A DNA stretch of 64,000 nt from Mactromeris polynyma (lineage: Eukaryota > Mollusca > Bivalvia > Venerida > Mactridae), in assembly GCA_032209605.1 (NCBI GenBank), contig JASFXZ010000013.1:10375901-10439900 (forward strand), read 5' to 3'. Below the pieces are notes generated by a model. It was not told where the DNA came from and did not search any database. It worked only from the letters and a program-made list of their open reading frames with translations. This document shows, piece by piece, positions 23,720 through 33,930 of the stretch. Each line of letters begins with the position of its first letter. The first letter of the stretch is position 1. The translations under genes and the position numbers were made by a program.

Positions 23720-24160
23720 AACTGTAGTGTAATTGAAGCTCTATAAGATGGTGATGTTTTGATGTAATATGCTGGGTAAAATAATGTTCTCTATTACCAA
23801 TAGGATAAATTATAAACACTCGTTCTAACATAGAAAAACATTTTAATGAGTCTCTTTCTTATGAAATACAAGTGAAAAATGAACTTCGTCTTCCAAATCA
23901 TGAGTATTGCAATTAATATAATAACGCTCATTGATAAGTACACAATTCACACCGTGCTCTGTGTTTACACAATATAAATAAAAGGCCTTCTAAATTTGCC
24001 ATTAATAAAAATTATACGACTACATGATAGTATATCTTAATCATTTGTTTAAGCAAATGAAGATTTAATATAATTATACAACGAAAGTGTACCACTTTTT
24101 CCGGATCAAAATGCTAAAATTTAATAAATTATTTATTGACAATGATGGATTTCATATTTC
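23720..24160. repeat. Spacer segment shared with 29860-30400
   Basis: A short plus frame (N-I-E-x-H-F-x-E-S-L-S-Y-E-I-Q) and its surrounding bases are conserved between the two places. The frame is broken by an early stop here. It may be a relic exon; no family is recognised. Confidence 0.35.
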
Positions 24161-24167
24161 TGAAAAG

Positions 24168-24450
24168 AGAGAGAATAAGTTTCTACATGGTTAACGTCAC
24201 ATACAAAAGAGAGTGCCTCTCCACACAGAACTCCGGGAAAACAACAATCCATAAAACATAAGGCACTTGAGGAGGCTAAAGGGTACGTACATTAGGGAAC
24301 AATGGGCAACGAATGACCTGGTAGACCATAAGGAAAAACTAGGAGAATCAAAGAGCATAAACAGTGAAGGGGGAATTAATGGATGGAAAAGCTCACAGGA
24401 CAAGTCAAAACAGCTTGCATCAATTGGCCAAAACAGGGCCGATAATAACC
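24168..24450 (+). mobile_element. Dispersed approximately 0.3 kb repeat, copy at 24.2 kb
   Basis: Shares the AGAGAGAATAAG start, the CTCCGGGAAAACAACAATCC block and the later AACTAGGAGAATCAAAG block with the other copies. Flanks on the left match those of the 30.4 kb copy, so both descend from one insertion that was later duplicated. Confidence 0.6.
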
Positions 24451-24787
24451 TGAACACTATATAAAATGAAAGAATGAAACAGGGGATATATACACAAAAA
24501 GAAATAATAACTACACAGCGCATTACAGCCTTGGAACTGTCAGTAAAAATACAGGGATAACAGTTTTAACGCATTTATAAACATGAAATATCTTTATTTG
24601 ATTTAACATACCGAGAGACATCATTCCATCTACTCCGTTTATCTTTTTTTAATGTTTTTTGCAACATGTTGATCAATAAATCCTTACAAAACCCGGATCT
24701 ATATATACTATAATCATGGACCTACCTTATCACGGTAATTTTGTATATGCTTAAACATATTAACTACTACCGGCAATATTCGAAGAT

Positions 24788-26047
24788 TTACAAACCTATA
24801 TTATTGTATAATCTTAAAAAGGTCAATACCGTATACATAAAAAAAACAGTGGACAAAATACAATGACAGTATTTGTCAAACGTTTTACCAACAATTTTCC
24901 ACGTTATCTCATTTTTTTCTGCCACCACGATTTGTTCCTTATCGAATTCATTCTCGTTGTTTTCATCCCTTTCCTTGACAGAAGTTATCTTCGGAGATAC
25001 TGGTGTTTTTTTACAGCACGTTCGCCAAAACATCAAGTATTTTGTAATTCTCCTAACTGTTGTTGGAACTTCGCGATCTTTGTCGTGAATACGGAGTGAA
25101 ATTATACATAAAAATATTATAGTAGAACTGTATATCAATAGGAATAATATATAGTAATAAATGTAAGCCAATGGTGAAGAACTTTCAGGAACGTTGGAGT
25201 TGACCATTTCCATAGATACGACAAAAGATAAAAACGAAGTTATTGCAACAGACGTTCTTTCCCCTGACGAAGCTGGCATTACAAACACCAAATTGTTGAT
25301 AATTCCAAGAAAAACAACTGGCAATATAATATACACGACAAAAAATTCTGATCTTCGACGCAAGTTTATTTGAACAGTGATGACGTCAGAACTAGACCGT
25401 ATATTGGATTTGTTAGATACGGAACCAGATTGGACATCCCATTGGCTGTTTGAACTCAAGATTGAAAGATCTAAAGTTGTATCAGTTATGACAAAGCACA
25501 TCTCCTCCATCGTATACAACCAAGTTGACACACTCATCAAACATGTCTGATTATCAAACGGAAAATATGTGACATCAACAGAACATATGACCTTTAGTAC
25601 GTTCGATGGTGTCCACTCAACAGTACCATTATGGTAAATGCGAAGAAAGTGTGACGTATTTCCGATGACTTGCATTCTTTCAAATGATTCCAGTAAGTAT
25701 AAAATAGGGCGCCATATTTTTTCCGACGGAATTAACAAAGATGTTTTCCCGCCATAATCGGACGGTGTCCATGTAAGCCGTTCATCTACCCACATCAGGT
25801 GAAAAACGCAGGTAATGTCAATTTCTCCATCAATTTCGTCGAATTTACTGATTCCAATAATTCCTGCACTGACCTCTACTACTATAGTATTATCCAGGTC
25901 CAGAACCGGAAACATATTGCTGTTGTAGTTTGAAAATAACATGTTATATAAACTCTCGACATGTGTGATGTTTGCACAGTTACCGAGCTGTAATATGAGA
26001 GTTAGAATGTAAACCACCTTCTTTTCCATAATGGTTGTAATCCACAT
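24788..26047 (-). CDS. nAChR-like Cys-loop ligand-gated channel subunit, type B, copy 3
   Basis: An intact 419-residue subunit with the same domain order as type A: signal peptide (about 1-25), extracellular domain with WVDERLTW and the Cys-loop, M1-M3 with G-E-R before M2, a short charged cytoplasmic loop and M4. The loop has one charged block (V-K-E-R-D-E-N-N-E-N-E-F-D-K) where type A has two. Loop C carries S-N-I-R-S-S-S-D and no cysteines. Start chosen at the first Met (MWITTIMEKK); residue 7 is a second possible start, equivalent to the type-A start. This copy is the best reference for the truncated copies at 1-567 and 11594-12197. Confidence 0.92.
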   Translation of the reverse strand: MWITTIMEKKVVYILTLILQLGNCANITHVESLYNMLFSNYNSNMFPVLDLDNTIVVEVSAGIIGISKFDEIDGEIDITCVFHLMWVDERLTWTPSDYGGKTSLLIPSEKIWRPILYLLESFERMQVIGNTSHFLRIYHNGTVEWTPSNVLKVICSVDVTYFPFDNQTCLMSVSTWLYTMEEMCFVITDTTLDLSILSSNSQWDVQSGSVSNKSNIRSSSDVITVQINLRRRSEFFVVYIILPVVFLGIINNLVFVMPASSGERTSVAITSFLSFVVSMEMVNSNVPESSSPLAYIYYYILFLLIYSSTIIFLCIISLRIHDKDREVPTTVRRITKYLMFWRTCCKKTPVSPKITSVKERDENNENEFDKEQIVVAEKNEITWKIVGKTFDKYCHCILSTVFFMYTVLTFLRLYNNIGL

Positions 26048-26071
26048 GTTTATGATATCTTCTTGAGGTCT

Positions 26072-26462
26072 CTACACCAGAACATAACGAAAAAACGTAA
26101 TATATACTTAACATTATTATTGTATACAATAATTTATTTTTTTATATTGCATCACATAAAATGTTCCATACCCAATCATTAATTAATCTTTTATTTAAAA
26201 TAATAGTTTAATTAGTATTTAACGTAATTCATATAATTCTGGAGACAAGTAAAACTTAAGTCAGTTGAAAATATAAATTTGTTAATTTGAGTTGAAATTA
26301 TCATTGTACGACATGAATTGTAAAAATGAAGTGTATTGAAATTAGTGAAACTATTTAAATATATGTAATGGAATATAATAAATCATTCAAGACATGAACT
26401 ATTAAAATAACTGGTTTGTTATATAATTGTATATAATGAATACGTTACTTACTTTAAATGTA
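26072..26462 (-). other. 5' UTR intron of type-B receptor copy 3
   Basis: Donor at 26457-26462 and acceptor GGTGTAG ending at 26072 on the minus strand; 391 bases. Confidence 0.6.
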
Positions 26463-27353
26463 GAGATAATAAAACATTCTAGAATCTCCAACTATGATGT
26501 CTGAACAGTTCAAACTCTAATTTCTAGTATCATCTCTGAATGGAAATGCCTGAATTAAAACAGTGCAGAGTAAATCGATTACAGATTTGAAGCATTAAAT
26601 GGACCGATGTTGACATTCCATTTAGATAGTATTAACTTGGGATTCAAATCTTCGATAAATCGTCAACATAATTATTAAAATATAAAACACATCACGTCTA
26701 ATCAAAAGAAAACCAATAGTTCCATTTAATACGACCATTAACATTCCACAGTCAACAATTGATTTCTCTGTGATTCCTCATAATGTTTGTTTGTTTTTAA
26801 ATGAAATCAATTTTCCTGGACATTTTAAACGGCTGACGTTTGAAAAATTTAAATATAGTCAAGACTCTGAGAACGTCCCTCCCATGTGCAAAAAAAGTGC
26901 ATGGATATATTTGTATTTACTGCGTTAGTGATACATAGTAACCGCAGCTCGTAATCTGGGTTTCATATCCATCTAAAACCTTACAACAGTAAGTAGTTCC
27001 CGTTTAAGGTTCATTGCATGCGTATACTCATCTCGATTAAAAGACTTGTTCATTGTATGGTATAAAGACAAGTTATTTCAATCAGTGCCAAAGCCTAATA
27101 ATAAAAAGGTGTTTATATAGGTATGAAATAAGTAAAATCCAGGACTAACAAACACAACATTGCTGTTAGCGTTAAAATACAAGTAAATCGCTGGTGCTAT
27201 GCTCTTTAACAGGCCCGAGCGTTATTTATAAAAAAGGATCAAGACGGCTGGTCGAACTATTTATAACATAAATCATGGCGGCTAGTCGAACTAACTATCT
27301 TGAAAGCCGTGATAAAAACATAACTCCTTTCTGTAATAAAACATTTAATTATT
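26463..27353. other. Upstream flank of type-B copy 3
   Basis: Conserved with 974-1860, 12345-12960 and 35847-36669. The conserved 17-base string at 27210 has one change (AGGCCC for AGGTCC). No gene is seen. Confidence 0.45.
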
Positions 27354-27834
27354 GAAGGGGCCAGTGGAAGAAGGTACCTAACTCCATTTTTGGTCAATGG
27401 AGATAGGACTTTTGTGACTTAAAAACAACCTCTGCCACATGGTTAACCCCCGCCAAGAGCTTTTCAGAGGCAGAAATGGTACTTTAAATAATATAGCAAA
27501 GGTCCCAACTCCACCTCTGGATTTAGGACCTCTGTTGCATTAACATCACACATGGCGCTTCATCCTGTTTTGGGCAGTTTTGTGAGCATTGAGGTAAGTA
27601 ATTATGACGTATTTCATGTTTTGCATTAAAAAAGTATTTTGCTATGGCTATGTAAAGTAATGTTCTCGAACAGTTAATATTGAGGAGTAAAAATGCAAAA
27701 TATATTATAAATTTCTGTATGGAGATGTATATCTCTTTTACTACACTGACTTAATTCGTACCTCTTTTTTTCAACAATATTTGTAAAATGATGCAGTTTA
27801 CCTCGTTGTTTAATTAATATTGATTTAAAAGGTA
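27354..27834 (+). mobile_element. Left part of the GAAGGGGCCAGTG inverted-repeat element, truncated
   Basis: The first approximately 480 bases match the element at 36670-38444, including its terminal repeat start GAAGGGGCCAGTG, but homology ends at about 27834 and no right terminal repeat follows. The flank ACTCCTTTCTGTAATAAAAC appears before it and again, slightly altered, after it at 27847. Confidence 0.6.
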
Positions 27835-27999
27835 GGTAAAGACATCACTCCTTTCTCTAATAAAATATTTTACAATTGTATCAAATATATTTATTGTCCT
27901 CGTGTTGATGGTGACTGGTGAAGTTAGTATGATATTATTAAAACAGACACATATTTTGTTGTCTGAAAGGGCTTCATTTCCCCTCCATAACATCAGCAG

Positions 28000-28620
28000 C
28001 TCCTTAGAACAGTGAATACACCCGTATATTCAGTACTTTGACTATGTTAATGTGAAGCCGATTCTTTGAAAAGGGTTTTGAAACAATCGAATAGTTCGTA
28101 TTGCATTTTAAACCTGCCACCACTGTAAATATAAACATTCCTCTCAGCAATCAATCTGGACGTTGAAAGTTAATAATGCATTCACACATAGTACTGACAA
28201 TATGGTCATAATTAGCATGCACGGTTAATTCAGGGATAAATAAGCATGGTAACAGAATGAGCACAAAAACTGGAGCAAATTGACGAAGCGCTTATACTGC
28301 AGGCATTTAAGACTGGGTTGACACATAAAAAACATAGCCATGTAGAAAGTGTAATATTTTATCAACACTACTTGTCGGGCGAATGAATTGCATTTAGTAT
28401 TTACATATTTATTAAGTTTATCTAAGTGTGTCACTTCAATAATATGTTTATTAGACTGATTTATGGACCAGTAAAGTAATGAACATATAAATGCATAGAT
28501 ATCAAATCAGCGTGTTTATTACATAGCGTAATGGATACGCATCAGAATCTCATTGCAGACTATCTGGATTCGAATTCTGACAATCATAGTTTTTTATTAT
28601 TTTTTAGCGCGTAAGTATCA
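28000..28620. other. Continuation of the type-B upstream flank, with broken membrane ORF
   Basis: Aligns with 2000-2460. The minus-strand ORF seen intact at 2017-2292 has stops here. Confidence 0.4.
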
Positions 28621-28668
28621 TACTTTTCAGGAAATATGTATGGGTGTGTCGCAGCAAACTAGATAAAT

Positions 28669-28983
28669 ATGTGTAAACATACACTTATTTTGGCAAAAAG
28701 GATTGAAAAGCGCTTCATATTGTCCAAGCAAGGCAGAGACATTGTTTCAAAAGCTCACGACATCTATGTACAAGAGGCTTCTATGAAGCAGCCTGTGATT
28801 CCGTTGTTTTGCCCAAGAAAAAGAACTACAAATACTTTTTTAGGACTGGGGTGTCAGCATGGACGATATCGCGAAGTAAAAGGACGGCAGCGAAATACGT
28901 TTCTAGAAAAACAAGAAGTAACAAGCAACATATCATTGAATTGCTTTGATCATCCCGTGATTCGCACGCCAGTAATTATATGA
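28669..28983 (+). other. Unrecognised 104-codon ORF
   Basis: A basic, Cys-poor frame with no hydrophobic segment and no domain I recognise. It is single-copy in the window and not flanked by clear splice sites. It may be chance or a relic of an element. Confidence 0.15.
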
Positions 28984-29130
28984 TTTTAAACAAGATTCAT
29001 CAGCCTTTTTTACAAGTCAAGCACAGACACTGCTGATTAGCCATGCTAAACTGTATATACGAGCTTGTTCAATATTGCTATGCTTATGTTATTGTTTCAA
29101 TTGTTCAAAATAAAACGAAAAAACATGTAT

Positions 29131-29197
29131 ATGAGGCTTGAACCAGTAACCTCTAGATTGCTAACTGACTGCTCAGCTAATTGAGCTACAGATGCAC
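29131..29197 (-). repeat. tRNA-like SINE head 1
   Basis: On the minus strand the text GCATCTGTAGCTCAATTAGC resembles a tRNA acceptor start with an A box, and GGTTCAAGCC resembles a B box. The anticodon arm does not fold properly, so I call a SINE-type relic rather than a tRNA gene. Confidence 0.4.
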
Positions 29198-29349
29198 ACT
29201 TGAATAATTGTTCATATTTCGAAAATTGTATACGACACAAGCGTTTATTGACCACCCCTTTTTATGCATTTAGTGAAACCGTCGGATAATTAGCATAAGT
29301 AAATAATATTGTGCCATCAGATATTGGCCCTATAATACCACGGAAATAT

Positions 29350-29625
29350 TTCTCTTTTAATGATATAACTAATATAATGTCGTAATGGTGATCTCAAAAA
29401 CTCTTCAGAAAAAAATCTTCGAAAATTACTCTTCGTAAACCCGTAACTTAAACTGATTTATTAGAAATACATTTCCTAACGCGCCAATTAAATTCAGCAG
29501 TTTTAATGTAAACGGCCGATCAGAATAAGTTATTCATGTCAGATTTACAATTTCGATTTGTTATATAATTGTGAAAAGGTCAATACAGTATACATAAATA
29601 AATGCAGCGGAGAAAGTACGAGATC
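29350..29625 (-). pseudogene. Receptor C-terminal tail relic 3
   Basis: Bases 29535-29620 align with the receptor M4/C-terminal coding end with the same frame change as the other two relics. The left flank is conserved with 2880-3065 and 23350-23530. Confidence 0.5.
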
Positions 29626-29859
29626 CTTCACTACATTAAATTCGCTTAAATTCTTATCTGCTCGTAAGCAACCGTATATTGACACATGTGTAGATGTTGC
29701 AGTTGATGTAGGTTAACAGTACAAAACAAAACAGAACAGTACTGAACAGAATTTTATTATGATTTGTACGACATATAACACATAAAAAAGCACAATAACA
29801 TGACACATGAAATCATTTATATACGAGTAAATGAAGAAGATGAACTTAACTTAAATTGT

Positions 29860-30390
29860 GTGTAATTGACGCTCTATCAAATGGTTCTGTTTTTATGTTA
29901 AATCCTGGCTTAAATAATATAAAGACTCATTCTAACATAGAAACACATTTTGATGAGTCTCTTTCTTACGAAATACAATTGAGAAATGAACTTCGTCTTC
30001 CAAATCATGAGTATTGCGATAAATATAATAACACTCATTGCTAAGTACACTATTCACATTGTGATCTGTGTTTACACAAATAATTAAAAGGCATTCTAAA
30101 TTTGCCATTAATAAATGTTCTATGACAACATGGTAATTACGCTCCCATACAGCGCTTTGATCCACTACTGTTTCACTGTTACCGGTGACTATGAAGGTAT
30201 CGGAATAAGCGTCTGTTCCTAAAGGAGAGTACATGGTAATATATGTTAATCAGCTCTGTAACCATATAAAGAGTTAAGATAATTATACATGAACAATGTA
30301 AGTGTATCACTTTTTCCGGATCAACATGCCAAAGTTGAATTAAAACACCAATGATATTAATGTGTGATTGATTGACAATGATAGATTTCA
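29860..30390. repeat. Spacer segment shared with 23720-24160, with opposing short ORFs
   Basis: The plus frame at 29856-30044 continues the conserved N-I-E-T-H-F-D-E-S-L block. On the minus strand 30120-30220 has a possible acceptor (CTCCTTTAG) followed by an open stretch (G-T-D-A-Y-S-D-T-F-I-V-T-G-N). Neither is assigned to a family. Confidence 0.3.
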
Positions 30391-30404
30391 TATTTCTGAA
30401 AAGA

Positions 30405-30700
30405 GAAAGAATAAGTTGCTACAGGGTTAACGTCTCATACAAAAGACAGTGCCTCCCCAACAGACCTCCGGGAAAACAACAATCCATAAAACGTAAGGCA
30501 CTAGAGGAGGCTGAAGGGTACATACATTAGGGAACAGGGGCGCAAGGAATGGCCTGGTAGACCATAAGGAAAAACTAAGAGAATCAAAGAGGACAAACAG
30601 TGAAGGGGGGGGGGGATTAATGGATAGGAAAATATCACAGGAAAAGTCAATACAGCTGCCATCAATTGGCTAGAAGTGGACAGATAATAACTTGAACACT
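30405..30700 (+). mobile_element. Dispersed approximately 0.3 kb repeat, copy at 30.4 kb
   Basis: Same start, CCTCCGGGAAAACAACAATC block and internal order as the copies at 13.7, 24.2 and 35.5 kb. It contains a poly-G tract at about 30606. Confidence 0.6.
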
Positions 30701-30779
30701 ACATAATGTGAAAGAATTACACAGGTAAAAGGGAAATATAACACACAAAAATAAATAATAATCATACAGCGAATTACAG

Positions 30780-32520
30780 CCTTGGAACTGTCAGTAAAAA
30801 TACAAGGAAAACAGTTTTAACGCATTTATAAAAAATGAAATGTCTTTGAAAAAAGATAAACGGCGTAGATAGAATGATGTCTTCCGGTATGTTAAATCAA
30901 ATAATGTTTTTGCAACACGTTGGAAAATAAATCCTTTAAGAAAATTAACCCCGATCCATAAAAACTATAATCACGGACCTGTCTTATCACGGTCAATTTG
31001 TATATGCTTTAACATATTTTAACTACTTCCGGCAATATTCGAACTGCACATCTTACGAAAATCCCGTTTGGTGCCTCTTGTGTGAAAATATGATTGGTCA
31101 TATTTTAAACATGTGCAGCTTTCTGGGATAAAGGTTAAGAATGATCTCTATTGATCATCGGCTTTGTTTAAGCCATTTCCTCTAATTTGGATTGATTCCC
31201 TTTCCCACGAAAATTACGCCTGTCAAATTGGTCAATAATCGATATTAGATCCGTGCTATAACCGAATATACTCGAATTTAACGTCTCTTGATCATTATCA
31301 TTAGCGACTAACTTAGCCACCCCACTTTGTTTCGACAGCATGTTCGACTATATATATTCTTGGGGGTGTATAGAACAACAATGACTTGAACGATATATTA
31401 GAAATAAATCTTCCATCACGGCAACAGTGGAAACAGAAAACGTGTTGCTTATTTGTAAAAATGAATAATACATTTTTGTAAGTAGGTTTTGTATATCGAA
31501 AGTATGTGAAAATTAATACTGGTAAATTGTCGCAGAATGTTTAAAGATGAATTTAAAAGATCAGAAAAATAGCTTATAAGAACAACAAGAGTATTTAAAT
31601 AAACTGTCGTAGTGGACGTTTAAATAATCAAAAATGGCTTACAACCTTAAATAGCACTACAAGTACTAACATGATAACGATTGACGTCTGTGAATAATTA
31701 AAAAACAGGATTTGGCATTTATGCTGATCATTCTATGAATACTGTGTATATATCTAACAAATATCAAATCTCGTACTTTTATTTTTTCCCGGTATGTAGG
31801 TTATGTAGGTCCTTTGTCTGAATAATTGCAACATCTCTATTACAATATATATAAATAAAGGTATCGAATTTAGCGTGTTCCATATAAATAGCATCACTTC
31901 AAATATTTTCACTTCAGTATAAAGTTAAACAAAGTCATCGCCAAAATTGTATTGATTGTAATCAAGTTGTACTGTGTTAAAGTTCACACCTTTACAGATC
32001 AAAACGTCAAGCTGTATATTGCACCCAGTTGACCATACCAATATTTCATCCCGATGCTATTCTATAAAAATCCTATATTTCCCCAAATTCTCCCCCTAAA
32101 AGCGCTTTTGGTGTTAATTAACAGTTTGTATATTCGCTACATCCGGATATATAACTTTAATCAGATGCCGTGTTTGGACGCCGATAAAGCGTACACAACA
32201 ATATCTAGTGTATTCTAAATTAAAACAGAACAGAACTAAATCTGACTAGTCTCAACAAAACTCATTAGAAACTAAAAGGCCAACATGTAAGATAATCCAC
32301 ATTACAGCAAAAAAAGTGCCACCGAAAAGACATATTTTGAACACTGATACATATGTGCACACTGTATCTACCTCTATTGGAAAGTGTTTAAATTAAAATA
32401 TGAATTAATGTTTTTGCCGTTCCAAATTTCAATGTGATAAGCTGAACATAACAAAAATTAAAATAGGACAATGAGGAAAAAGGAAATCACAGTAAAATAA
32501 TATCATGATAAAGAATAAAG
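30780..32520. other. Intergenic spacer, no gene seen
   Basis: The part from about 31100 to 31440 is a diverged paralogue of 38970-39360. The remainder has no supported feature. Confidence 0.4.
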
Positions 32521-32535
32521 AGAAGTCTGTTACGT

Positions 32536-32929
32536 GGTATACGGACAAAACAACCTCCGGACAAAATCCCCTTAGCTCATTTTGCACAAGGCGGACAAAA
32601 CCCCCTTCATGAATTTTACAAGTAGGACATAACACCCTCTGATATTTTTTCCACTGTTGAAACACATTTAAAAAAAACTTTTTTATACTGTTGTCTTTCA
32701 AAATCCAAGCTACAAGAAGCTATTTTGCAACAATAACAAAGGCAAAGATGAAATACTTCAAGGGATGTTTTGTCCACTGTGGAAAAAATATCAGAGGGTG
32801 TTTTGTCCTACTTTTAAAATTCACGAAGGGGGTTTTGTCCGCCTTGTAAAATTCACGAAGGGGATTTTGTTCACCTTGTACAAAATGATCAAAGGGGATT
32901 TTGTCCGGAGGTGATTTTGTCCTACACTC
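32536..32929. mobile_element. Foldback / MITE-like element with 9 bp target-site duplication
   Basis: Two arms of more than 100 bases are inverted copies of each other (about 32536-32655 and 32785-32929). Within each arm a GGGGATTTTGTCCG-type motif is repeated, and the right arm has one extra copy. CTGTTACGT occurs immediately outside both ends (32527-32535 and 32930-32938). Long inverted arms with a 9-base duplication fit a non-autonomous Mutator-like element. No transposase is encoded. Confidence 0.8.
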
Positions 32930-32939
32930 CTGTTACGTT

Positions 32940-33930
32940 TGTTTGCGCACGAAAGTTGCTTTATCACGGTTTGAAACGATTTTCCCTTAAGAATTCAATA
33001 AATAAAATAATTCAATAATGATTATATTCCACCGTGACAAGATCGGTTCATATCAAATGATTTATTATATTTTAAACCAGTCAATAACAACTGGCAATAA
33101 AATTAACACATTGATAGTTACAACATTAACAACATAGTAGACGAGAATAATGAAAGAAAGTCGAAATTGTTTTAGTACATTACTAACTTTAACAAAGAAA
33201 ACAGACATAACTGCTAAAATGTTTTCACTTATTGTACAATATGAGTTATCAGCCCCTAAACTTTTGGAAATGAACAATTTTACTGATGTTTACTCTTATG
33301 TTCTATATAATACAAGGTGATACTTTTAAAATCAAATTGGAAGCAAGAAGATGTTTAGTTAGAATAAAAACAATTACACTAAATGAAAGAGAGGACATTG
33401 AAGAATATTGTCATAACTGCTAAAATATTCTAGTATTAAGATAAAGTGTTTAAATTTACGTATGAAAAAAAATTCCCACTATCATCTTTTGATCAAAACT
33501 GGTAGAGCTGGAAACTCGATATCGATTTTTATGGTCATTTTCAAAGGAGACAATCCACTGCGATAAGCCAGCTAAAAGGCATGGAAATCTGCGTAGGTCA
33601 AAATTAATGTTATACAGCAACGCCGAACAAAAACAGGAAACCAAAGTCATAAAATTATATTTACACCTGAATGGCTGTGCTTGTGTGCATACTAGTAAGT
33701 ACTTATAATGTAGTCGGATTTCTTAATGATGGTGTATGCCACGTCAAATGGAACATTCTTGCGATAAACACTCTTCCTAGAGAAACACACGCACATACAT
33801 AGGGACATACTCTTTTTGTTGTGACTTTTAATGAACAATATTCCCAATGAATCAATAAAAGTTTCCAGTCGAATGTAAACAAACACATTGGAAAGTCTTG
33901 ACTCAGTATATCAAAGTACATGTCTGCAGA
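32940..33930. other. Intergenic spacer 3' of type-B copy 4
   Basis: Several short open frames on the minus strand show no conservation with other copies and no recognisable domain. Confidence 0.35.

Noticed and set aside
28669..28983. A real gene in the 104-codon ORF
   Set aside because: No domain, no splice context and no second copy; kept only as a low-confidence entry.
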